Source of the DNA: SHWC01 sp050173345
Lineage (GTDB): Bacteria; Pseudomonadota; Alphaproteobacteria; UBA828
DNA: 64,000 bases
Direction: 5' to 3'
Assembly (NCBI GenBank): GCA_050173345.1
Contig: JBFXKW010000001.1
Span: forward strand, 806,001 to 870,000
The position numbers and the translations under genes are program-made. This document shows, in pieces, positions 52,282-61,219 of the stretch (positions are counted from its first letter, which is position 1; every line of letters begins with the position of its first letter). Under the pieces are notes generated by a model, which searched no databases, was not told the DNA's origin, and saw only the letters and a list, made by a program, of their open reading frames with translations.

Positions 52282-53693
52282 GCGCCGACCTGCTCGACCG
52301 CAGCCTGCACGACATCGCGCGCCTGATCCGCCAGCGCAAGGTCTCGTCGGCCGAGGTGACGCGCGCCGCGATCGAGCGTGCCGAACGCCTGCGGCCGATC
52401 GTCAACGCCTTCATCCGCATCGAGGCCGAGGACGCGCTCAAGGCGGCGAAGCGCGCCGACGGCCTGCTCGCCAAGGGCACCCTGCTCGGGCCGCTGCACG
52501 GCGTGCCGCTCGCCCACAAGGACATGTTCTACCGCCGCGGCAAGCCCTCGACCTGCGGCTCGAAGATCCGCAAGGACTACGTCGCCGCCGAGGACTCGAC
52601 CGCGCTCAAGCGCCTGCTCGATGCCGGCAGCATCTATCTCGGCGGGCTCAACATGGCCGAGTTCGCGATCGGCCCGACCGGCCACAACGCGCATTGGGGC
52701 CATTGCCGCAACCCGTGGAACCCGGAGCATGTGACCGGCGGCTCGTCGAGCGGCTCGGGCGCCGCGGTCGCGGCGCGCATCGTGTTCGGCGCGCTCGGCT
52801 CGGATACCGGCGGCTCGGTGCGCCTGCCCGCGAGCCAATGCGGCGTGGTCGGCATGAAGCCGACCGCCGGGCTGGTCAGCCGCCACGGCGCCATGCCGCT
52901 CTCCTTCACGCTCGATACGATCGGCCCGCTCACCCGCACCGTGCGCGACAATGCGCGCCTCCTGAAGTTGATCGCCGGACCCGACCCGAACGACCCGACG
53001 GCCTCGCCAAGCAAGCCGGCCAACCCGGAGGCCGGGCTCGGCGCGGGCGTCAAGGGCTTGCGGATCGGCGTGCCCAAGCAGTTCTTCTTCGACGTCGCGA
53101 GCGATGACGTGCGCGCCCTCTACGAGCAGAGCATGGCGGTGTTCCTCAAGCTCGGCGCCAAGGTCGTCGAGGTCGACCTGCCGGACATCGCGCGGCTCAC
53201 ACAATTGTCGAACGTCGTGCTGGCGTCGGAGGCCGCGACCTACCACGCACGCTGGCTGAGCGAGCGGCCGGACGACTATCAGGATCAGGTCCGCCACCGG
53301 CTCGAGGTCGGCCTGTTCGTGCCGGCGCAGGCCTATCTCCAGGCGCTGAACGCGCGCGGCGAGGCGCTCCGCGCGTTCTGCGACGCCGCGCTGACCAAGG
53401 CCGACATCCTGGCGACGCCCGGCATGCCGTTCGGTGCGCCGCGCATCGACGAGACCGACGTCGGCGGCAGCCCCGCCGCGGCCGACATGGTGGCGCGCAT
53501 CAGCTGGTGCACGCGGACCGCCAACTATCTCGGCGTGCCCGCGCTCATCGTGCCGCACGGCTTCACCGAGAACCATCTGCCCGCCGGCCTGCAACTGATC
53601 GGCCGGCCGTTCTCGGAGCCCCTGCTCTACCAGGCCGCCGCCGCACTCGAACGCGAGATCGCCTTCGACGCCAACCGCCCGCCGGTGATCTAG
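52278..53693 (+). CDS. Amidase signature family enzyme (GatA/AtzE-like)
   Basis: A 471-residue amidase. The Ser-Ser-Lys triad is visible: Lys81 in AHKDMFY, the serines of GGSSSGSGAAVAAR, and the nucleophile Ser180 in GSDTGGSVRLPA. It hydrolyses small amides or ureido compounds in the cytosol. It lacks the C-terminal GatA-specific context (no gatB here) and its immediate upstream partner is a small AtzG-like protein, so it is more likely a catabolic amidase than the glutamyl-tRNA amidotransferase. It is the last gene of the operon starting at 47904. Confidence 0.93.
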   Translation: MSADLLDRSLHDIARLIRQRKVSSAEVTRAAIERAERLRPIVNAFIRIEAEDALKAAKRADGLLAKGTLLGPLHGVPLAHKDMFYRRGKPSTCGSKIRKDYVAAEDSTALKRLLDAGSIYLGGLNMAEFAIGPTGHNAHWGHCRNPWNPEHVTGGSSSGSGAAVAARIVFGALGSDTGGSVRLPASQCGVVGMKPTAGLVSRHGAMPLSFTLDTIGPLTRTVRDNARLLKLIAGPDPNDPTASPSKPANPEAGLGAGVKGLRIGVPKQFFFDVASDDVRALYEQSMAVFLKLGAKVVEVDLPDIARLTQLSNVVLASEAATYHARWLSERPDDYQDQVRHRLEVGLFVPAQAYLQALNARGEALRAFCDAALTKADILATPGMPFGAPRIDETDVGGSPAAADMVARISWCTRTANYLGVPALIVPHGFTENHLPAGLQLIGRPFSEPLLYQAAAALEREIAFDANRPPVI

Positions 53694-53700
53694 AAGGAAA

Positions 53701-54819
53701 TCAGGCCGGCTCGCCGATCAGGTTCTGCGAGCCCTTCGAGCGTTCCATGAAGTGGGCGTCCTGGGGCGCGAAGGTCGCCTCGACCCGGTCGCCGACCTTG
53801 GCGGGGTTGGCGAAATACTCCTGGTCCTCGATCACCGCGACCAGGCGATGGCCGCTCTTGCGCTCGAGCGAGACCTTGACCCAGTTGCCCTGATACTCGA
53901 CGGCGTGCACCTCGCCCGCCACGTGGTTCGGCACGTTGGCGTCCTTGGGCGCGAGGTGGATGCGGTCGCGGCGGATGCCGAAATCGATCTCGTCGCCGGT
54001 GGCGTGGCCTGCGGCCGCTACGTGGTATTGCTCGCCGTTCTCGGACTTGACGAGCGCATGGCCGTTCTCGAGGCCGACGACCTTGCCCGAGAACAGGTTC
54101 CAGCCGCCCATGAACTCCGCCACATAGGTGGTGCGCGGCTGGTCGTAGATCTCGCGCGCGGTGCCGGCCTGCTCGATGCGCCCGGTGTTCATCACCACGA
54201 TCAGGTCGGCGAGCGCGAGCGCCTCGGGCTGGGTGTGCGTGACGTGGATGAAGCTGATGCCGATCTCGAGCTGGAGCCGCTTGAGCTCCTCGCGCATCTG
54301 CAGGCGGAGATACTCGTCGAGCGCGGAGAGCGGCTCGTCGAGCAGCAGCACCTTCGGGTTGGTGATCAGCGAGCGCGCCAGCGCGACGCGCTGCTGCTGG
54401 CCGCCCGAGAGCTGCGCCGGCATGCGGTCGGCCAGATGGTCGAGCTGCACGCGGCGCAGCACGTCCATCGCCTTCTCGCGCCGCTCGTGCTTGTGCGCGC
54501 CGCGCATCTTGAGCGAGAAGCCGACATTGTCGACCACGGTCAGATGCGGAAACAGCGCATAGCTCTGGAACATCATCGAGGTGCCGCGCTGCACCGGCGG
54601 CAGCCCCTCGACCGGCTTGCCGCCGATCAGGATGTGGCCCGAGGTGGTCGTCTCGTGGCCGGCGATCATTCGCAGGATGGTGGTCTTGCCGCAGCCGGAC
54701 GGCCCGAGCAGGCAGCAATAGCAGCCATCCGGGATGGTCAGGTTGATGTTCTGGACCGCGACCGTCTCGCCGAACGCCTTGGTCACGTTCTGAAGTTGGA
54801 CTTCGCCCTGCCCCGCCAT
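53701..54819 (-). CDS. ABC transporter ATP-binding protein, MalK/PotA type (orphan)
   Basis: A 372-residue import ATPase. Walker A is LLGPSGCGKTT, the signature LSGGQQQRVALA, Walker B KVLLLDEPLSALD, the switch histidine in FIHVTHTQPEAL, and a TOBE domain occupies the C-terminal 130 residues. The start at 54819 has AGGAG nine bases upstream. No permease or binding protein gene is next to it: an unrelated amidase is on one side and a divergent DUF1036 gene on the other. It may energise a transporter encoded elsewhere, or be the remnant of a moved cluster. Confidence 0.92.
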   Translation of the reverse strand: MAGQGEVQLQNVTKAFGETVAVQNINLTIPDGCYCCLLGPSGCGKTTILRMIAGHETTTSGHILIGGKPVEGLPPVQRGTSMMFQSYALFPHLTVVDNVGFSLKMRGAHKHERREKAMDVLRRVQLDHLADRMPAQLSGGQQQRVALARSLITNPKVLLLDEPLSALDEYLRLQMREELKRLQLEIGISFIHVTHTQPEALALADLIVVMNTGRIEQAGTAREIYDQPRTTYVAEFMGGWNLFSGKVVGLENGHALVKSENGEQYHVAAAGHATGDEIDFGIRRDRIHLAPKDANVPNHVAGEVHAVEYQGNWVKVSLERKSGHRLVAVIEDQEYFANPAKVGDRVEATFAPQDAHFMERSKGSQNLIGEPA

Positions 54820-55025
54820 GCTTCCGTCGCTCCTGGTCGATACGCAGCAAAACGGGTGCGACGCTGGGTCGCCCCCGCCTGGGCTTAAGCTTTTCGATCG
54901 GCCGGCGAAGCGCAAGCGAAATCCACATGCTCTCCCGGCCGGCGCCGGGTTTTCGTGTACGCCGCAAGGGACAGTCGGGTTAGGATCGCAGAAAATCGGG
55001 ATTCCAAGGCGAGGCGAGGGCTTCC

Positions 55026-55538
55026 ATGCGACGCAGGCTGCGCCTTCTTGCGTATTTTCTTGGCGCGGCGGCGCTCGCTTTCGCGTGGAACGGCGAATCC
55101 CGCGCCTCCACCCTCACCCTGTGCAACCAGGGCAAGGACACCTTGCAGATCGCCTTCCTCTGGCAGAACGCGCCGTTCTATCCCTTCACCGAAAGCTGGA
55201 AGGCCACGGGCTGGGCCGAGGTCGGCCCCGGCTGCTCGGACGTGCTGCGGACTGACGGCGCAATGGAGGCCTTCCTGTCGGTGATCCGGAAATCGATCAT
55301 CGGCGAGCGCATCATGCACTTCGAGATGGAGAGCGAGGCGGTCCGGAACACGCTCCGCAACGGCACGTTGACCGCCGAGCGCTTCTTCTGCGTCGCCGAC
55401 GTGCCGTTCGATCGCACGCTCGACAAGCTGGATGCGCATGAGAGCTGCCCCGAAGGCTATTATCAGCAGCTCTTCAACCTGTACGTCACCCTCGATTCCG
55501 ACACCGACTTCACGCTGCACCTGAACAGGGACAAGTGA
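55026..55538 (+). CDS. DUF1036 family secreted protein
   Basis: A 170-residue protein with an N-terminal signal peptide (about 1-27, ending ESRAS). The mature part starts LTLCNQGKDTLQIAFLWQ and has a GWAEVGPGCSDVL motif, with the cysteines spaced as in DUF1036 proteins. This family is periplasmic or secreted in alphaproteobacteria and has no established function. It is convergent with the Sel1 lipoprotein gene, the stops being only seven bases apart. Confidence 0.8.
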   Translation: MRRRLRLLAYFLGAAALAFAWNGESRASTLTLCNQGKDTLQIAFLWQNAPFYPFTESWKATGWAEVGPGCSDVLRTDGAMEAFLSVIRKSIIGERIMHFEMESEAVRNTLRNGTLTAERFFCVADVPFDRTLDKLDAHESCPEGYYQQLFNLYVTLDSDTDFTLHLNRDK

Positions 55539-55545
55539 GCCGGGC

Positions 55546-57297
55546 CTATTCCTGCCAAAGCTCGCGCGGCGCCAGGCGGCCGTCCTCGAAGTACCAGACC
55601 GGCGGATCGTAGGTCTCGGTCCGGTAGATATAGCGGCCGTCGGCGAGCTGCTTGCACACCCGCCCGCCGCACAGCTCCTTGAGCTCCGCCTCCAGCTCGG
55701 CGATCTCCTTGTCGGCCGCCTCAATGCCTGCGTCGATCTCGGCAGCCAGTCCGTCAATGTCCTTGCCTTGCTGGCCGCTATTGGCACCACCGGCGCCAGC
55801 GGCTGGGTCCGGCGGCACCTCTCCAAGCCGCGCGAGCGCGTCCTTGGCCTCCTTCACGCCGCCCTCGGCCGCCTTGCGCAGCCAGTCGAGGCCGGCGGCG
55901 CGATCCTGCTCTATACCGGTCCCGGCGATCAGCCGCTCGCCGATCTGCCACTGCGCCCAGCCCTGGCCGAGGCGGGCGGCCTTCAGATAGTCCTGGCTGG
56001 CCGTCTCCTGGTTCGCCTCGACGCCGCCGCGGCCGTTCGCGTACATGAAGCCGAGGAATGCCAGGGCATCGGGATGCTCCAGTTTCGCCGCGCCCTCGAA
56101 GCCCTTGAACGCGGCGGCGTCATCCTGCGCCACGCCTTCGCCGTTCAGGTGCCGCCGGCCGAGCTCGAACTGGGCGTCGGGCAGGCCGCCGTCCGCGGCC
56201 TTGGTCAGCCAGGCGAGCGCCGTGGCGTCGTTCTTCTCCACCGCCGTCCCCGCCAGATAGAGATTGGAGAGCGCCAGCATCGCGCGCGGGTCGCCGGCCG
56301 CGGCGCCGCGTTCGAGGAGCGCAAGGCCGCCCGCCGTGTCCACCGGCTCGCCGAGGCCGTTGAAGGCGAGCACGCCGAGCACGGTGTTGGCGCGCTCATA
56401 GCCGGCCGCGACCGCCTCCTGCGCCAGCGAACGCGCTTTGCCGAAATCCTGGGCGACGCCCCAGCCATTGGCGTAAAGGCGCGCCAGCACATAGGCGCCA
56501 TGCGGCACGCCGCGCGCCTCCAGCGCCTCCAGATAGGCCAGGTAGAAGCCGATATCGGGATCGCCGCTCACCGATTCGGGCGGCAGCAGCGAGTGGTACG
56601 CCGCGAGATAGTCGTAGCCGGCGATGTCGACGCCCTCGGGCAGGCCCGAAAGCTTCGCGAGGCGCTTCTCGTCCTTCTTCCTGCCGTCATTGGAGACAGC
56701 GGGCACGTCCTCCGCAGCCCGGCCCAGATCGGCGAGGAAGCCGCGCAGCGTCGCCCGTGACAGTGTGCCGGTGAGCTTGCCGTCGTCGGTGATCTCGAGC
56801 GCCCGCGCGCCGGCGAGCTGACGGCGCTTCTCCTTGTCGATGCCTTCCACGTCGAGGAGGCGAAGCGTCTCGCCGTCATGCGCCACGACCCAATAGCCGT
56901 GGCGGAACTCGGGTTCGCCGCTCATATACTTCATGCGATGTTCGTAGCGCAGATGCGCCCCATAATAGCCGTCATCGAGCGCGACGAACTCGGCCGGGAA
57001 CCACCAGAGCGTCCAGGGGAAGCCCTCCTTCGCCGTCTCGTCTTCGCTCGGCACCAGGAGTTCGACGGCGCGGCCGGCCCCGGTCTCGACCGTGCGCACA
57101 TAGAGGCTCCGCCCGTTGTCGGGGTCCGTCCAGGCATAGGTGTCGGACAGCCATGGCGGGGACGACGCATCCTCCGCGGTGAAGACCGGCTGCTCGGTCG
57201 ACACCGGGCCGAAGGTGCATGCCGTGGCCAGCAGCACGACGGCGAGGAGCGGCACCAAGCCGGCACGGCCCAGCCTGCGGTTTTCTCCGTACCTCAT
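55546..57297 (-). CDS. Sel1-repeat lipoprotein
   Basis: A 583-residue lipoprotein. The signal ends LLATACTFG (lipobox LLATAC), with a GGGGGAG ribosome site ahead of the ATG. After an N-terminal domain of about 230 residues without a recognised fold, at least seven Sel1-type repeats follow (about 260-500), with the pattern ALARLYANGWGVAQD, ALSNLYLAGTAV, ELGRRHLNGEGVAQD and QIGERLIAGTGIEQD. A C-terminal coiled coil (AAEIDAGIEAADKEIAELEAELKEL) comes next. Sel1 proteins are solenoid adaptors; this one would sit at an envelope membrane facing the periplasm. Confidence 0.88.
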   Translation of the reverse strand: MRYGENRRLGRAGLVPLLAVVLLATACTFGPVSTEQPVFTAEDASSPPWLSDTYAWTDPDNGRSLYVRTVETGAGRAVELLVPSEDETAKEGFPWTLWWFPAEFVALDDGYYGAHLRYEHRMKYMSGEPEFRHGYWVVAHDGETLRLLDVEGIDKEKRRQLAGARALEITDDGKLTGTLSRATLRGFLADLGRAAEDVPAVSNDGRKKDEKRLAKLSGLPEGVDIAGYDYLAAYHSLLPPESVSGDPDIGFYLAYLEALEARGVPHGAYVLARLYANGWGVAQDFGKARSLAQEAVAAGYERANTVLGVLAFNGLGEPVDTAGGLALLERGAAAGDPRAMLALSNLYLAGTAVEKNDATALAWLTKAADGGLPDAQFELGRRHLNGEGVAQDDAAAFKGFEGAAKLEHPDALAFLGFMYANGRGGVEANQETASQDYLKAARLGQGWAQWQIGERLIAGTGIEQDRAAGLDWLRKAAEGGVKEAKDALARLGEVPPDPAAGAGGANSGQQGKDIDGLAAEIDAGIEAADKEIAELEAELKELCGGRVCKQLADGRYIYRTETYDPPVWYFEDGRLAPRELWQE

Positions 57298-57417
57298 CGT
57301 TCTCCCCCGATCCTAGGGCCGTCTCCGACTGGCGGGACTTTAGCCGTCCCCCAGGCCGGTTTCATTCACGATTTGCCGCTGCCGGCACGCTTGCGCCGGG
57401 TCGCGCCGGCATGGGAT

Positions 57418-58629
57418 ATGACGCTCTCCCCCAACCGCATGGACCCCCGTCACGCCATGGCCGGAACCCCCACCCGCACCATCGACCCCGAGGACGAAAA
57501 GGCGCTGCTCGACGCCGTCGAGCGGTTTCTCGACCGCGACGTGAAGCCCCACGCCGCCGCGCTCGACCATGCCGACGAGTACCCCCATGAGATGGTCGAG
57601 AAGATGAAGGCGCTCGGCCTGTTCGGCGCGACCATCGGCACGGAGTATGGCGGGCTCGGCCTGCCGGCTACGACCTATGCCAGGATCATCGAGCGGCTCT
57701 CCTATGCCTGGATGTCGGTCTCCGGCATCGTCAACTCGCACCTGATCATGGCGGCCGCGGTCGAGCGCTTCGGCACCGACGAGCAGAAGAAGAAATACCT
57801 GCCCCGCTTCGCGACCGGCGAGCTGCGCGGCGGCGTCGCGCTGACCGAGCCCGATTGCGGCACCGACCTGCAGGCGATCCGCACCGTGGCGAAGCGCGAG
57901 GGCAATCAGGGCTACGTGGTCAACGGCGCGAAGATGTGGATCACCAACTCCTATTACGGCAACTGCTTCGCGCTGCTCGCCAAGACCGACCCGAGCGCGA
58001 CGCCGGCGCATCGCGGCATGAGCCTGTTCATCGCCGAGAAGGGCGACGGCTTCACGGTCAGCCGCAAGCTGAAAAAGCTCGGCTATCACGGCATCGACAC
58101 CTGCGAGCTGGTGTTCGAGGACTATCGCGTGCCTGCCGACAATCTTATCGGCGGCGCGGAGGGGCGCGGCCTGCAGCAGATCCTCTCCGGCCTCGAGCTC
58201 GGCCGCATCAACATCGCGGCGCGCGGCGTCGGCATCGCGCAAGCCGCGCTCGACGAGGCGGTGCGTTATGCGCAGATGCGCAAGACCTTCGGCAAGACGA
58301 TCGCCGAGCACCAGGCGATCCAGCTCAAGCTCGCCGACATGGCGACCCGCGCGCAGGCCGCCCGCCTGCTCACCAGGGATGCGGCGGAGGCCTATACGCG
58401 CGGCGAGCGCTGCGACATGGAGGCCGGCATGGCCAAGCTGTTCGCCTCCGAGGCCGCGATCGACAACAGCCTGGACGCCATGCGCATCCACGGTGCCTAC
58501 GGCTACTCCCAGGAATTCCCGATCGAGCGCATGTACCGCGATGCGCCCCTCCTCGCGATCGGCGAAGGCACCAACGAGCTGCAACGCATCATCATCGCGC
58601 GGCAACTGATCGAGCGGAACAAGGTTTGA
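57418..58629 (+). CDS. Acyl-CoA dehydrogenase
   Basis: A 403-residue flavoprotein of beta-oxidation-like pathways. FAD/substrate motifs: GGVALTEPDCGTDLQAI in the middle, KMWITNSYYGN, and GRINIAARGVGIAQAAL leading into the C-terminal helical domain with RKTFGKTIAEHQAIQ. The conserved ending is IERMYRDAPLLAIGEGTNELQR, with the catalytic-base Glu close to this segment. Three in-frame ATGs (57418, 57439, 57457) precede the conserved region, so the first few residues are uncertain. It is convergent with maoC/APH genes. Confidence 0.93.
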   Translation: MTLSPNRMDPRHAMAGTPTRTIDPEDEKALLDAVERFLDRDVKPHAAALDHADEYPHEMVEKMKALGLFGATIGTEYGGLGLPATTYARIIERLSYAWMSVSGIVNSHLIMAAAVERFGTDEQKKKYLPRFATGELRGGVALTEPDCGTDLQAIRTVAKREGNQGYVVNGAKMWITNSYYGNCFALLAKTDPSATPAHRGMSLFIAEKGDGFTVSRKLKKLGYHGIDTCELVFEDYRVPADNLIGGAEGRGLQQILSGLELGRINIAARGVGIAQAALDEAVRYAQMRKTFGKTIAEHQAIQLKLADMATRAQAARLLTRDAAEAYTRGERCDMEAGMAKLFASEAAIDNSLDAMRIHGAYGYSQEFPIERMYRDAPLLAIGEGTNELQRIIIARQLIERNKV

Positions 58630-58649
58630 GGCGAGGATCGAGCTACAAT

Positions 58650-58734
58650 CGTCATGCCCCGGCTTGACCGGGGCATCCATCGTCGAGCGATTTCGTTGTC
58701 GGCATGGATTGCCGGGTCAAGCCCGGCAATGACG
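58650..58734. repeat. Second copy of the CGTCATGCCCCGGCTTGACCGG element
   Basis: Arms at 58650-58680 and 58704-58734 are near-perfect inverted copies, 23 bases apart, of the same type as 32686-32829. Each arm contains an inner palindrome. It lies between the convergent acyl-CoA dehydrogenase and MaoC genes. Confidence 0.85.
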
Positions 58735-58768
58735 ACGGGAAAAGCGCGCGGCCCTCACGGCCGGCCTC

Positions 58769-59284
58769 TCAATAATCCGCCTTGTCCTCGACGGCGTGGC
58801 CGCGTTTCGGGACCAGGATGGTGCGCTCGAAGCTCATGAACTGGGTGCCGTCCGCCTTCTTGCCGAATGTCCTGAGGCGCACGATGCCCTGCGTCGGGCG
58901 CGACTGGCTCTCGCGCTTCTCCAGGATTTCGGACTCCGCGTAGATCGTGTCGCCGGCGAAGACCGGCGCGCTCAGCTTGATGTCGGTCCAGCCCAGATTG
59001 GCGACCGCCTTGTGGCTGATGTCGCTGACCGACATGCCGGTGACCACGGCAAGCGTGAAGGCGCTGTTGATCAGCGGCTTGCCGAACTCGCTCTTGGCCG
59101 CGTAGGCGTTGTCGAAGTGCAGCGGGTGCGTGTTCATGGTGAGCAGCGTGAACCAGATGTTGTCGGTCTCGGTCAGCGTGCGGCCGGGCCGGTGCTCGTA
59201 GACGTCGCCGACGGTGAAGTCCTCGTAGTAGCGGCCATAGGTCTCGCGGTAACGCTGCGGCCCGATCTGCTTCATTCCCTGCAT
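58769..59284 (-). CDS. MaoC family dehydratase
   Basis: A 171-residue hot-dog fold hydratase. The conserved block FTVGDVYEHRPGRTLTETDNIWFTLLTMNTHPLHFD contains the catalytic Asp and His of the MaoC R-hydratase motif, followed by GKPLINSAFTLAVVTGMSV. It hydrates or dehydrates enoyl-CoA or related thioesters. GAGGAG lies upstream of the ATG at 59284. It starts 15 bases after the APH-type gene ends and is probably co-transcribed with it. Confidence 0.92.
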   Translation of the reverse strand: MQGMKQIGPQRYRETYGRYYEDFTVGDVYEHRPGRTLTETDNIWFTLLTMNTHPLHFDNAYAAKSEFGKPLINSAFTLAVVTGMSVSDISHKAVANLGWTDIKLSAPVFAGDTIYAESEILEKRESQSRPTQGIVRLRTFGKKADGTQFMSFERTILVPKRGHAVEDKADY

Positions 59285-59299
59285 CGCCAGCTCTCCTCT

Positions 59300-60403
59300 T
59301 CAAAACGCGCGGCCGCGCGAGATGTCATGCGCGAACGCGAACAGGCCGTCGACGATCGGCCCGAAGCGCGCATAGCGCTCGTCGGCGGACTCGCCACGAC
59401 GATAGCGCGCATGGATCTGCGCGAAGATCACGCCGAGCTTCAGCATCGCCAGCACGCGGTGGAACAGGATGTTCGACACGTCGCGGCCCGACAGCCGCGC
59501 ATAGGTTTCGACCACCTCGCGGCGGCGCGGGAAGCCGTGCGCCGCGGTCGGCATCTGCTCGAGGTTAAGCATCGCCTCGGGGTCGCTGGGCTCCGCCCAG
59601 TAGCTCAGCATGGTCGCGAGGTCGAACAGCGGGTCGGCGCGCGTGCCCTGGTCCCAGTCGATGACGGCGACGGGCTCAAGCGTCGTGGGATCGAGCAGCA
59701 CGTTGTCGAGCTTGAAGTCATTGTGGATCAGGGTCGCCGGGCCCTCGGGCACGAGATTGGCGTCGAGCCAGTCGGCGACCTCGACCGCCGCCCTGGTCGG
59801 CGCGTCGTCGGTCGCGATCATCAGCCGCTTGCGCCAGCCCGCCGCGGTGCGCGCCAGAAAGCCCTCCGGCTTGCCGAACGCGCCGAGCCCGACCGCCTCG
59901 GGCTCGATCGCGTGGATCGTCGCCAACACGTCGACCAGCCTGCCGCCGAGCTTGCGGCCGATCCCCGGGATCGCGGCGACCGCGGGCGGCAGGCGCCCGC
60001 CGATCGAGAGGCCGGGCCGGTACTCCATGATCATGAACTGGGCGCCGATCACGCTGTCGTCCATCGTGTGGTAGAGGCTGCGCGGCGCGAGCGGGAAGAC
60101 CGGCGCGATCGCGCTCAGGATGGTGTGCTCGCGGCGCATGTCGTTGGCGCCAGGCGGCAGCTTGCCCATGGGCGGCCGGCGCAGCACCCGCGTCGCACCG
60201 TCGACCACGATCAGATAGTTGAGGTTGCCGTAGCCGGTGGCGAACTGGCGCGGCGGGTTTGCCTCGGGATCGAAGCGCAGGCCGTGGGCGGCGAGATGGC
60301 TCGACAGCGCCGGCCAATCCTGCGGCGTCTCGCTCGCCGCCGGATGAAATTTCGGCGTCGCGTCGACGATCGGCGGGGCTGCGGCGTTGCGCTCACGCGT
60401 CAT
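59300..60403 (-). CDS. APH-type phosphotransferase (ACAD10/11 N-terminal-like kinase)
   Basis: About 367 residues of the aminoglycoside-phosphotransferase-like kinase fold. It shows an ATP-binding FATGYGNLNYLIVVDGATRVLRRPP N-lobe, the catalytic loop LIHNDFKLDNVLL (Asp and Asn), and the metal Asp in VAVIDWDQGTRADPLFDL. In this branch the kinase domain is fused in animals to acyl-CoA dehydrogenase (ACAD10/11), where it phosphorylates 4-hydroxyacyl-CoA. Here an acyl-CoA dehydrogenase and a MaoC hydratase are next door, so the same pathway is plausible. The start is uncertain; 60451 is an alternative. Confidence 0.87.
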   Translation of the reverse strand: MTRERNAAAPPIVDATPKFHPAASETPQDWPALSSHLAAHGLRFDPEANPPRQFATGYGNLNYLIVVDGATRVLRRPPMGKLPPGANDMRREHTILSAIAPVFPLAPRSLYHTMDDSVIGAQFMIMEYRPGLSIGGRLPPAVAAIPGIGRKLGGRLVDVLATIHAIEPEAVGLGAFGKPEGFLARTAAGWRKRLMIATDDAPTRAAVEVADWLDANLVPEGPATLIHNDFKLDNVLLDPTTLEPVAVIDWDQGTRADPLFDLATMLSYWAEPSDPEAMLNLEQMPTAAHGFPRRREVVETYARLSGRDVSNILFHRVLAMLKLGVIFAQIHARYRRGESADERYARFGPIVDGLFAFAHDISRGRAF

Positions 60404-60543
60404 GTGATGGGGATTGCTTTTCCGAGGTTCCGGCCAGGCGCGGCGCACCATAGGCAGCGCCTCGGGAGCGGTCAACGCGCTTGGCGTCGGCCGACGGAAT
60501 CGGCCATGATCCATCAAATCTTGGTATCGGAAGGGATCTCCCC

Positions 60544-61185
60544 ATGGGCGGCGACGCTGACGTCTATGCGCGGCAGGGCTTCGGCCAGCGGCTCGGCTTC
60601 GGGCGCCGGGTCGGCCTCCTGATCGTCGATTTCGTCAATGGCTTCAACGACCCCGCGGTGTTCGGCGGCGGCAACATCGCGGCCGCCATCGAGCGCACGG
60701 TCCCTCTCCTCGAAGCCTGCCGCGGCGCCGGCGTGGCGATCGCGCACACCCGCATCGTGTTCGAGGCGGACGGCAGCGACCACAATCTGTTCGTGGCCAA
60801 GGTGCCGTCGCTCGCGGGGCTCACGGAAACCGCCCGGGACTCGCAGATCGTGCCGGCGCTGGCGCCGAAGCCCGGCGAACTCGTCGTGCGCAAGCGGCTG
60901 CCTTCCGCCTTCTTCGGCACCGACCTCGCGCCCTGGTACACCGCGCGCGCGATCGACACGCTGCTGATCGCGGGCTGCACCACGAGCGGCTGCGTGCGCG
61001 CCAGCGTGCTCGACGCGCTGTGCCATGGCTTCCGCCCGACCGTGGTGACCGATTGCGTGGGCGACCGCGCGGCCGGGCCGCACGAGGCCAACCTGTTCGA
61101 CCTCGGCCAGAAATACGCCGACCTGATGCCCCGCGAGGCGGCGCTCCAGGCGCTCACCGCGCATGAGCGCGAGCGGGTGCTCTGA
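60544..61185 (+). CDS. Isochorismatase-family cysteine hydrolase (N-carbamoylsarcosine amidase-like)
   Basis: A 213-residue hydrolase with the Asp-Lys-Cys triad: Asp29 in LIVDFVNGF, Lys117 in VRKRLPSAFFGT, Cys150 in IAGCTTSGCVRA. GGAAGGGA is just before the ATG. The long loop with TRIVFEADGSDHNLFVAKVPSL and the LAPKPGELVV turn match N-carbamoylsarcosine/maleamate amidase-like members. It lies near a dihydropyrimidinase, so a role in ureide or pyrimidine-derived nitrogen use is possible but unproven. Confidence 0.88.
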   Translation: MGGDADVYARQGFGQRLGFGRRVGLLIVDFVNGFNDPAVFGGGNIAAAIERTVPLLEACRGAGVAIAHTRIVFEADGSDHNLFVAKVPSLAGLTETARDSQIVPALAPKPGELVVRKRLPSAFFGTDLAPWYTARAIDTLLIAGCTTSGCVRASVLDALCHGFRPTVVTDCVGDRAAGPHEANLFDLGQKYADLMPREAALQALTAHERERVL

Positions 61186-61219
61186 CGCCCTTTCCCCCTA
61201 GCCGAAGAAAAGAGGAACG

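Noticed and set aside
52278..53693. Glutamyl-tRNA amidotransferase subunit A (gatA)
   Set aside because: No gatB nearby and the upstream small gene looks like AtzG; the context is catabolic.
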